Source: JBDTME01 sp964583795
GTDB lineage: Bacteria; Patescibacteriota; Microgenomatia; UBA1400; PJMF01
Assembly (NCBI GenBank): GCA_964583795.1
Contig: CAZOWX010000024.1
Coordinates: 1 to 30,323 of the forward strand
Length of the DNA stretch: 30,323 nucleotides
Direction: 5' to 3'
The position numbers were made by a program, and so were the translations under genes. Position 1 is the first letter of the stretch. Each line of letters starts with the position of its first letter. This document shows positions 6,599-12,656 of this stretch, piece by piece. The notes below the pieces were generated by a model. It was not told the DNA's origin, made no database searches, and saw only the letters and a list, made by a program, of their open reading frames with translations.

Positions 6599-7462
6599 TT
6601 ATATATTGTTTCTTGTAATAACGAGTGTTTGTATGTTTGGGTTTTCCAGTACTGCTTCATGAATCAGTTCTGTTTGCATTTCTCTATGTGCTTGCATGTT
6701 CAACCAAAGCATTGGCGAAGACGAGAGCGTTGTTGGCAAAACTGTTAAGTCTAGGGTGTAAAGTGCTTTCAAAAATGCATCTGGGGTTTGCCAATTTATG
6801 TCGAGAGTGTTCATACCAGAAAGAACAATCAATAGCTTTTCAGTGATACTCAGTGGCTCTTGATCTGATAACGCTTTGACTAGAATATCAAGATGGTCGT
6901 GAATGATAACTTGGTGCTGAGGGTCAATTTGTCCGGCAATACGTTGTGCATGTAATTGGGTTACCTGGCAAATTTCATCACAATCAGGTCTGATGGTTTT
7001 ACTTCCCAACACCTCGTGCAAATAGGCGGTGAATTTTTTGCTGAATTTGATCTTTGTTTTTTTCAAAAAATCAAACTCTCCACTCAAGAGTTCTCTTAAC
7101 TTGTACATCAGTGGTTGTATGTTGGAGACACAAAGGTGGGTTCTTGTTTGAACACCCAAACTAGCAAAAATCGCTATTGTTTCCTGAATCGTTGCGACAG
7201 CGTACTTTATTCTTTCGGTATGTTGTCCTGGTACGCTTACTGTAGTGAAATCGATCCCAGATGAATAAGGGATCATGGTAGGAACATCGACGATAAGTGG
7301 GCAGACGATAGCGAGCAACTCTATTGGATATTGCCCAGTTTGTGCTGCATGTATTAGAGCATCTAAACGGGATTTTTGATCAGGATGAACAGAAACACCC
7401 AGATCAGCCATCGCTGGAATCGTTTGATGTGAACTCGTAGTATGTTTATCAACTTTTGCCAT
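6599..7462 (-). CDS. Orphan protein in the tyrosine T-box operon, 287 aa
   Basis: This is the first gene after the T-box terminator and is followed by tyrS, so it should rise when uncharged tRNA-Tyr accumulates. ATG 7462 (MAKVDKH) is preferred; a longer TTG start would lie in the terminator U-tract. The sequence alternates hydrophobic strand-like pieces (IELLAIVCPLIV, TRTHLCVSN, NIQTLVITRNN) with helices, which suggests an alpha/beta fold, possibly Rossmann-like, but I recognise no catalytic motif. A role in tyrosine or aromatic metabolism or transport is suggested by regulation only. No membrane segments are apparent. Confidence 0.75.
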   Translation of the reverse strand: MAKVDKHTTSSHQTIPAMADLGVSVHPDQKSRLDALIHAAQTGQYPIELLAIVCPLIVDVPTMIPYSSGIDFTTVSVPGQHTERIKYAVATIQETIAIFASLGVQTRTHLCVSNIQPLMYKLRELLSGEFDFLKKTKIKFSKKFTAYLHEVLGSKTIRPDCDEICQVTQLHAQRIAGQIDPQHQVIIHDHLDILVKALSDQEPLSITEKLLIVLSGMNTLDINWQTPDAFLKALYTLDLTVLPTTLSSSPMLWLNMQAHREMQTELIHEAVLENPNIQTLVITRNNI

Positions 7463-7478
7463 ATTGTTTTTAAAAACC

Positions 7479-7524
7479 AAAAAACCCTCGCACGCACGTC
7501 AAATACATGACGTACATGCGAGGG
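7479..7524 (-). terminator. Intrinsic terminator of the tyrosine T-box
   Basis: A long stem (CCCTCGCATGTACGTCA pairing with TGACGTGCGTGCGAGGG) is followed by TTTTTTGG on the minus strand. It lies between the T-box sequence and the orphan gene, in the position of a T-box attenuator. Confidence 0.92.
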
Positions 7525-7840
7525 CGTTCAATACGATGACGCGGTACCACCTCGCTCAAAATCCTTGGTACAAAAAATCCCGCCAGAACGGGAGTTGAAA
7601 CAGCCAAGAATAATCTCGTTGTTCAAGCACTCTGTTTCTCTGTGACATGCTTTAGCGCTATGATGGGCGCGCCCAGTTCTGGCTACTATCTTAAAATTAC
7701 TTTAAGAATTGGTTCGAACGGCTGTTGGAAGGGTATTTCAGTCTTTCAAGCTAGCTCAGCTTTCACCTACCGCTGAGTCTCTGTTTGCCACCTAAAAAAC
7801 CTACTAAAGTCTTCCGTCAAAGCCTTTGTTAACTTTTCAG
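7479..7840 (-). promoter_or_regulatory. T-box riboswitch, tyrosine-specific (UAC specifier)
   Basis: The T-box sequence AGGTGGTACCGCG is at 7539-7552 (minus strand), and a strong terminator follows. Stem I features include AGTA (about 7808) and a hairpin CTCAGCGGTAGGTGAAAGCTGAG. The specifier loop reads GAAATACCC, placing codon UAC (Tyr) at 7733-7735. The UGGU of the T-box would pair with ACCA, fitting a tRNA with discriminator A such as tRNA-Tyr. Uncharged tRNA-Tyr would stabilise the antiterminator and open the orphan gene and tyrS. Confidence 0.92.
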
Positions 7841-7846
7841 AGAATT

Positions 7847-7875
7847 ATTATACCTCTTTTGAGGGGTGGAGTCAA
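7847..7875 (-). promoter_or_regulatory. Promoter of the T-box / tyrS operon
   Basis: TTGACT (7870-7875), 17 bp, TATAAT (7847-7852) on the minus strand: a near-consensus housekeeping promoter placed just before stem I. Confidence 0.85.
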
Positions 7876-7905
7876 AAACTTCTGCTTTTCTATTAGTTAC
7901 AAGAA

Positions 7906-8436
7906 CTATGCAACCTCAGGTGTTGCTGCTACTGCATCTCTTCGTTTGAGTAACTGATCTCGCAGTGAATGAAGTACTCGTAGTTCTACCAGTTGTTCAT
8001 CTCGTATTTTTATCAGTCGATAAATTCGAGGTGAAACATCTGCTTTATAAGTATCTTGTTTACGAGTTTTTTCTACGATCTCAGCAGAGCTCAGCCAAGC
8101 GAGATGTTTTTTCCAGATACGTTCTCTAGTTTCTAATTGTACTTCAATTTCATGACGCACTACTTCATAAAACTTATCAATTTGTTCAGTTGATAAACAC
8201 ATGATCGTGTTTGCCAATATTGACCAGTCAATTGCTAATCTTTTAGAAAAAGCTTCGCAGATCAGGATAACAGAATAAAAGTCATCAACTTGTTGTGTTG
8301 ATAACAGTGCCATCGCATTTGCTAGTTTGTCCCAGTTAATTTGTATACGTTCAGCAAGAGCCTCAGAAAGTGGAGAGTCGACCTTTCGTAAGTAGGCTTT
8401 CAGTGATTTTATTTTTGGTTTTTTTTCTGTATTCAT
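7906..8436 (-). CDS. Orphan helical repeat protein behind the Phe attenuator, 176 aa
   Basis: ATG 8436 is preceded by GAGGAAAG. The protein contains two copies of a 29-residue unit with a 36-residue period: residues 29-57 (INWDKLANAMALLSTQQVDD then FYSVI) and 65-93 (IDWSILANTIMCLSTEQIDK then FYEVV). The C-terminal half is charged and helical. No membrane segment or catalytic motif is visible. The upstream orphan at 8657-9157 has a similar phrase (LHPQYIHDFYFICEKL), so the two may be distant paralogues. It lies 32 nt after the terminator of a Phe-rich leader and just before the T-box promoter, so its expression should respond to charged tRNA-Phe. Its own function is unknown. Confidence 0.72.
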   Translation of the reverse strand: MNTEKKPKIKSLKAYLRKVDSPLSEALAERIQINWDKLANAMALLSTQQVDDFYSVILICEAFSKRLAIDWSILANTIMCLSTEQIDKFYEVVRHEIEVQLETRERIWKKHLAWLSSAEIVEKTRKQDTYKADVSPRIYRLIKIRDEQLVELRVLHSLRDQLLKRRDAVAATPEVA

Positions 8437-8467
8437 AGTCTTTCCTCAAATTTTCTTTTCCACCAAC

Positions 8468-8495
8468 AAAAAACCCCCCGATGTACTTCGGGGGG
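8468..8495 (-). terminator. Intrinsic terminator of the Phe leader
   Basis: The stem CCCCCCGA/TCGGGGGG with a short loop is followed by TTTTTTG on the minus strand. It sits between the Phe-rich leader ORF and the orphan gene. Confidence 0.9.
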
Positions 8496-8522
8496 TTGTC
8501 GATTTTTAGCTATTTTTAACGA

Positions 8523-8585
8523 CTACACCACCCTCCCTTTACTCAGGGTAAAAAAGAAAAACTGAAAGAATGATTGGTGTGTCAT
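8523..8585 (-). CDS. Phe-rich leader peptide, 20 aa
   Basis: The ORF encodes MTHQSFFQFFFFTLSKGRVV and stop TAG. Codons 6-12 are TTC TTT CAG TTT TTC TTT TTT, six Phe and one Gln. The ATG lies 9 nt after TATAAT (8595-8600), so the mRNA would be leaderless or nearly so. It is analogous in role to the E. coli PheM and PheA leader peptides, which share runs of Phe. I infer that it senses charged tRNA-Phe for the downstream orphan gene. Confidence 0.82.
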   Translation of the reverse strand: MTHQSFFQFFFFTLSKGRVV

Positions 8586-8594
8586 TAGGAGGGT

Positions 8595-8600
8595 ATTATA
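8595..8600 (-). promoter_or_regulatory. -10 box of the Phe leader
   Basis: TATAAT on the minus strand; a weak -35 (TTGTTT) lies 16 bp upstream. Confidence 0.7.
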
Positions 8601-8656
8601 GCAAAAAAATGATTATAAACAATAAAGTATTGATATACTGGTAAGACAATACTACC

Positions 8657-9157
8657 CTACCCTATTGCCATGTTCATCTGTGAAGTGACGTGGATTGCAA
8701 CAGCTAACCAATCTTGTTTGTTGACCCCAGTTGCTTTGAGTGAATCAACTACTGAATCCTTAAAAACTGAATCAGGAATTGGGCCTTGAGTGTAAAGTTG
8801 TAAACCATTCTCATCAGATAGTTTTTCACAAATAAAATAAAAATCATGAATATACTGAGGATGTAAACTCATAATAGCTTCAAGATTTGTTTTAACTTTT
8901 TTTATCATTGCACGGGATTCATCAATTTTTTCTTGGTCCAGTTTAATTAACACTTTATTGTCTTGAAGGATATACTTTTCCTGGTCATCTAAAAGCCACT
9001 CAAAAATTCTAAAAAATTGTGCGCATTGACGAAGTTGTCTTACATTTTCAAGTGTGATAACACGATACGGCTTGTTCTCAGTTACAGGTGTTGTAGTTGC
9101 TGCTTGGGGCTCAACAGTAGCTGCAGCCACCTCACTAGTATCAGTTGTTCCAATCAT
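8657..9157 (-). CDS. Orphan helical protein, 166 aa
   Basis: ATG 9157 follows GAAAGGAAACGT, a good SD, and is preferred to a TTG start 11 codons earlier. The N-terminus is low-complexity Ala/Thr (EVAAATVEPQAATTTPVTEN); the rest is helical (FFRIFEWLLDDQEKYILQDN). The phrase HDFYFICEKL resembles the repeat of the next orphan (7906-8436). No family is recognised and no signal peptide is seen. It is followed by the separate Phe-leader promoter. Confidence 0.68.
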   Translation of the reverse strand: MIGTTDTSEVAAATVEPQAATTTPVTENKPYRVITLENVRQLRQCAQFFRIFEWLLDDQEKYILQDNKVLIKLDQEKIDESRAMIKKVKTNLEAIMSLHPQYIHDFYFICEKLSDENGLQLYTQGPIPDSVFKDSVVDSLKATGVNKQDWLAVAIHVTSQMNMAIG

Positions 9158-9193
9158 ACGTTTCCTTTCTGGGAAAATTTTTTTGTACAAAAC

Positions 9194-9292
9194 CTAACGT
9201 TCACTATTCCAACCGCTTACATCAATATTGTCAAGAGTTGTTCCAGGAACAACTTTGACAGCGATCTTTTCGTGAGAAGTAATCAACACCAC
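9194..9292 (-). other. Short ORF or gene remnant, 32 aa
   Basis: A frame with a possible GTG start 9292 encodes SHEKIAVKVVPGTTLDNIDV and then SGWNSER before TAG 9194-9196. Composition looks protein-like rather than random, but there is no SD or recognised family. It may be the end of a lost gene upstream of the orphan 8657-9157. Confidence 0.3.
9236..9254. promoter_or_regulatory. 19-bp perfect palindrome next to a -35-like TTGACA
   Basis: AGTTGTTCCAGGAACAACT is a perfect palindrome with a single central base. On the minus strand it ends one base before TTGACA (9229-9234), with a weak -10-like TGGAAT 17 bp further. It could be an operator for the orphan gene 8657-9157. It is not a LexA box (the half-sites are in the opposite order) and not CIRCE. 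It also lies within the short ORF at 9194-9292. Confidence 0.3.
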
Positions 9293-9317
9293 TGACCTGA
9301 AATTTCAAGTTTGCTTA

Positions 9318-10091
9318 TCAATACGTCTCATAACTCAACGTCACGCTATACGTGTAGGTGCTTGAGCCGGCTTCGATGTTGGTCGGAGCGCTATTGGCCG
9401 CATCGGCCATCATAAATCCAGCCTTCGCTAGTGCCATTTCTCCTCTAGGTGCACTTTCTTGGCCTTCAGCGATGTTGATAATTTTTCCCAACTTCATCCC
9501 AGCGAGACCTGAAAGCTCTTTGGCGTTCTCTTTGGCTTTTTCAATCGCTTCTTTTCGGGCTTGTTCTTTCGTGGTGGCTTCCTTTTCATCACTCAAGAGG
9601 AATGAAATACCGCTCACATTGTTCACCCCGTTCGCGGTGGCAGTGTCAATGATACTGTTGATCTTGTCAAACTCCTTGACCGTCACGCGTAGCGTTGAGC
9701 TGGCTTGGTATCCTGTGATATTTCGCTCAGAACTGCGATAATCGTAGTTGGGGTACACGTTGTAGTTTTGAGTTTTGATGTCTTTTTCGTCGATTCCCAT
9801 GCGTTTGAGCTCACTACTCACTGCCAACATGACTCGATTGACTTCATTTTGAGCATCAGACACCTTATCGCGCGTGGCTTCAATGCCCAAAGATACCTGA
9901 GCATTATCAGGGACGACCGAAACTTCACTTGTTCCAGTGACGTTGAACGTGCTTTGTTTTTGAGTAGTAGTTTGGGTAATTGCTAGAGGCAAAGGCCCCA
10001 GCAGCGAAGCGCTCAACATGACAGCTGCTGCGCTGAGTGTCGTACTGGCGACAGCACACACCACTATAAGAACTGCAGTTTTAGTTTGCAT
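9318..10091 (-). CDS. SIMPL-domain (DUF541) envelope protein 1
   Basis: ATG 10091 follows AAAGGAGCC. The 257-aa protein has an N-terminal hydrophobic segment (about residues 6-35, AVLIVVCAVASTTLSAAAVM) that should be a signal peptide or anchor. A SIMPL/DUF541 domain covers about residues 48-257: FNVTGTSEVSVVPDNAQVSL, the NVYPNYDYRSS phrase, ITGYQASSTLRVTVKEFDK, EARKEAIEKAKENAKELSGL and the closing TYSVTLSYETY. SIMPL proteins are secreted or periplasmic and of poorly known role (oxidative-stress protection in some bacteria). A second SIMPL gene lies 61 bp upstream, and a TACAAT box lies between them. Confidence 0.88.
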   Translation of the reverse strand: MQTKTAVLIVVCAVASTTLSAAAVMLSASLLGPLPLAITQTTTQKQSTFNVTGTSEVSVVPDNAQVSLGIEATRDKVSDAQNEVNRVMLAVSSELKRMGIDEKDIKTQNYNVYPNYDYRSSERNITGYQASSTLRVTVKEFDKINSIIDTATANGVNNVSGISFLLSDEKEATTKEQARKEAIEKAKENAKELSGLAGMKLGKIINIAEGQESAPRGEMALAKAGFMMADAANSAPTNIEAGSSTYTYSVTLSYETY

Positions 10092-10152
10092 ATGGCTCCT
10101 TTAATTCAACTAAATGTATTGTCCAACTTGTCTATTGTATCATTGGACGCAC

Positions 10153-10851
10153 TCACCAGCGTGTCAACTCATAGGTCACCTTCACTACTGATTGGATCTC
10201 AACAAGTGGTGTCGTGGCAGTGGCATCGGCTTTGACTGAGGTGATCGAACTTCCTGTCTGCGCGTTGGATGATTGTTCTTCCATCGCGACAATCGAACCA
10301 ACATGTTTCCCGGCTGCTTTTGCCAAAATTTGGGCATTACTCAAGGCATCGTTCAGCGCTGATTGTTTGGAGCGCTCTGAAACTTCGGTTTCATTTTCTG
10401 GCAAGTAACTAACACTGGTCACTTTGGTATTGACCGCTGACAACATTTTCAGCGCACTGGCGATGTTGTCTGGATTACTAATAGTGACAGAGGCTCCACT
10501 CACATAGGTGTACTCATTGGTAGCTGATGCAGCACTGTAGCGCGGTTGGATCTGATACTGTACTCGCTTTACATTATCTGCATTCAACGGTGCGAGTGTC
10601 CCAAGCACATAAGTCATCCCCTTTTCTCCCCGGTCAATTGCATCGTCTTGGGAAATAGAGCTAATGGTATACGCAAACACGATGGTTGCTTTTTGAGCAG
10701 TGGCTTGTTCTTTGCCAACGCCAATCACGCTCACAGTTTGGCGGCTCAAAAATGAGGTGTAGATCCATCCACACGCCAAAATGAAAAACGAAAGTACCAG
10801 ACCCTTAAAAATGAGACCGATACCTCCCATTGAAATGTTACCTTCTGCCAT
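10153..10851 (-). CDS. SIMPL-domain (DUF541) envelope protein 2
   Basis: ATG 10851 follows AAAGGAGCTGT. At 232 aa it has one N-terminal membrane helix (about residues 10-35, GLIFKGLVLSFFILACGWIY) and a shorter SIMPL domain: TVSVIGVGKEQATAQKATIV, YQIQPRYSA, SALNDALSNAQILAKAAGKH and VEIQSVVKVTYEL. It is a divergent paralogue of the next gene. The two probably act together at the cell surface, but no partner or substrate can be read from sequence. Confidence 0.86.
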   Translation of the reverse strand: MAEGNISMGGIGLIFKGLVLSFFILACGWIYTSFLSRQTVSVIGVGKEQATAQKATIVFAYTISSISQDDAIDRGEKGMTYVLGTLAPLNADNVKRVQYQIQPRYSAASATNEYTYVSGASVTISNPDNIASALKMLSAVNTKVTSVSYLPENETEVSERSKQSALNDALSNAQILAKAAGKHVGSIVAMEEQSSNAQTGSSITSVKADATATTPLVEIQSVVKVTYELTRW

Positions 10852-10957
10852 ACAGCTCCTTTAGTGTTGTTAGTAGCGTTATAAATGACTCATCTGTTTC
10901 CAATATACTGCTGTGGCTCCATCTGCACTGTTCATAAAAAGACACACACAGCCATCC

Positions 10958-12532
10958 CTAAAAATTTGCCTTTGCCACGTTGTAAATTTGTTCTGTCCAA
11001 TCGCGAGTTGTCGTTATGAGCCCGTCGGTTGTCGGATTTAAGGTTAGATCAACTAGGTTGGCGGTATTTCCAACTGTGCCTAAAACATTCCCGTTCGCTG
11101 CTGACATAATCAGCTGATCCGAAACTGAATGTTGAACGAAGCAGCCAGCATCGGAGGCGATGCATGGTAAACCAGTTTGCTCCATCACTCCAGGAACTGA
11201 GTTGAGCGCTCGTTCTTCGACCACTTTGCCCGCTTGGTAAGTAATCCCTGTGTGAAAGATACTTCCAGCAACCGATTCGCCTTGTGCTACTGCCGTCAAA
11301 CCCACCGTGGCTGCATCACCGAGCCGCAAAGTGGCATCTGCTCGGTACGCTGCAGCTTCCTCGGGTGACATGCCAATTTGATAAAACAAGCGATTTGAGG
11401 CATCAACCAGATCATTGCTGCCACTTAAGTAGTACCCAGTAGCAAAAGCCCGGTCGATGGTATCGCCATTCCCATTGAACAAAATATTGAGTGAATCAGA
11501 AATTCGCTGTGGACCAATGAAGGGAGTGTTGGCCAAACCGGCAGCGGTCTGAGCCGCGAATACTGCAACGTTTGCACCTGCGCTATCAATTTCAGTGTCA
11601 CGAATCAATCCAGCCGCCAGCAAGGAAGCACGACAATCAAACAAAAACGTGTGATAACGATTGTATGACGTGATGCATTGTAAGTCGTGCGAGTCAGTGA
11701 CATTGGTTTTTGTTTGCGTGCAACACAGGGTTTGTGTCCCCGGTGGGCATGACCCGATTCCTGGTTGCTCTCCCGCATCAAAGCATGAAGGGAGACAGAC
11801 TCCAGAACACGTTGCTGTTTGTGTACTTGGTTGGCCGCAGACTTCCAGTTTGCTGATTTGAGTTATTGGGGCAAAGGGGTCGTTGCCTGGAGGTATACAG
11901 TCGCACGATGGAGTGTTGCAGACTTCTCCGGCAGAAACGGTGCTGCGCTCTGTTGCTTGCAGGGTGTTTTGTTGGAGGTACTGGTCGTACACGGTTTGCT
12001 GTGTGTTTGGTGTTTGGGTAAATGAGCACACTCCACCAAGGGCATCTTCACGCAGACAGCCAAAAGAGCAGGAAGTTTTGCAATAGGGCAGACAGGCAGT
12101 CGTCCCAGTTTGGGTGCAGCCATTGGTGCACCCTTCTGGACAGCTACGAGGGGTTTCACAGTTGCTGCCGGTACAGCTCTTTTTTGAATTGCTGGCTAAT
12201 TTGGAGTTTGAGTCGTCGTTCTTTTCAAAACAGTACTTGCCGATCATGTCAGGACAAACCTCACCGACCAGACACGTTCGGCAGACTCCATCGGGGCAGT
12301 CGCTATTGGATACGCACTCAAAAAAAGAGGGATAAATTCCTGTGGCTTCTTTTCTCATGTCATAGGTAGTGAGTGATAGCACTGCCAACACCGCTACGCC
12401 AAGCAAAAACAGCAACAGAAAAGAAGTACTCGTTGCTTGAAGGACGAGCGGGCGCTTCAGTAGATGCCGCAGTTGTTTGGGAAGAACAGAAAACACGAGG
12501 GGTGATAGAGAGAGGTGTTGTTTGGTTCGCAC
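10958..12532 (-). CDS. Large Cys-rich membrane-anchored extracellular protein, 524 aa
   Basis: The start is GTG 12532, 9 nt after TATAGT (12542-12547). One membrane helix lies at about residues 36-56 (SFLLLFLLGVAVLAVLSLTT). About 230 residues follow with many Cys, often paired (CVSNSDCPDGVCRTC, CPEGCTNGCTQTGTTAC, CDCIPPGND, CLPSCFDAGEQPGIGSCPPG). The C-terminal ~240 residues are Ala/Gly/Asn-rich and helical with few Cys (DAGCFV). The layout predicts an N-in anchor with a disulfide-bonded ectodomain. I recognise no enzyme motif. It may be a surface adhesin or contact protein. It is divergent from the PBP gene. Confidence 0.75.
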   Translation of the reverse strand: MRTKQHLSLSPLVFSVLPKQLRHLLKRPLVLQATSTSFLLLFLLGVAVLAVLSLTTYDMRKEATGIYPSFFECVSNSDCPDGVCRTCLVGEVCPDMIGKYCFEKNDDSNSKLASNSKKSCTGSNCETPRSCPEGCTNGCTQTGTTACLPYCKTSCSFGCLREDALGGVCSFTQTPNTQQTVYDQYLQQNTLQATERSTVSAGEVCNTPSCDCIPPGNDPFAPITQISKLEVCGQPSTQTATCSGVCLPSCFDAGEQPGIGSCPPGTQTLCCTQTKTNVTDSHDLQCITSYNRYHTFLFDCRASLLAAGLIRDTEIDSAGANVAVFAAQTAAGLANTPFIGPQRISDSLNILFNGNGDTIDRAFATGYYLSGSNDLVDASNRLFYQIGMSPEEAAAYRADATLRLGDAATVGLTAVAQGESVAGSIFHTGITYQAGKVVEERALNSVPGVMEQTGLPCIASDAGCFVQHSVSDQLIMSAANGNVLGTVGNTANLVDLTLNPTTDGLITTTRDWTEQIYNVAKANF

Positions 12533-12541
12533 ACTGTACTC

Positions 12542-12547
12542 ACTATA
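12542..12547 (-). promoter_or_regulatory. -10 box of the Cys-rich protein gene
   Basis: TATAGT on the minus strand with TTGCAA 18 bp upstream; the start codon GTG begins 9 nt after it. Confidence 0.55.
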
Positions 12548-12640
12548 GATTGTTCAGTACCTTGATTGCAAGGCAGAAGCTTTGGTAGTTTTTGGGCAAG
12601 TATTGCAATCTCAGTTGCTTCCCCGCTACTTTTTTCAAAA

Positions 12641-12649
12641 TGGTACAAT
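12641..12649 (+). promoter_or_regulatory. Extended -10 promoter of the PBP gene
   Basis: TGGTACAAT (TACAAT 12644-12649) ends 7 nt before ATG 12657, predicting a leaderless transcript. The -35 is weak. Confidence 0.6.
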
Positions 12650-12656
12650 AGTCCCG

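Larger units (their letters stand above)
8468..8588 (-). promoter_or_regulatory. Ribosome-mediated Phe attenuator
   Basis: The leader RNA starts near 8588, encodes a peptide with six Phe codons in a seven-codon run, and ends in a terminator. The leader codons after the Phe run contain GGGAGGGTGG, which can pair imperfectly with the terminator 5' arm ACCCCCC. A GTCG/CGAC pair between the leader stop and the terminator would nucleate that antiterminator. Stalling at Phe codons would leave this segment free; translation to the stop would mask it. The layout is that of the E. coli pheST and pheA leaders. The pairing was read by eye and not folded. Confidence 0.78.

Noticed and set aside
8468..8588. 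Stand-alone small RNA
   Set aside because: The Phe-rich ORF and the terminator directly before a gene with an SD fit an attenuator better.
9236..9254. LexA box
   Set aside because: The palindrome has GTTC...GAAC half-sites, opposite to the GAAC...GTTC order of Gram-positive LexA boxes.
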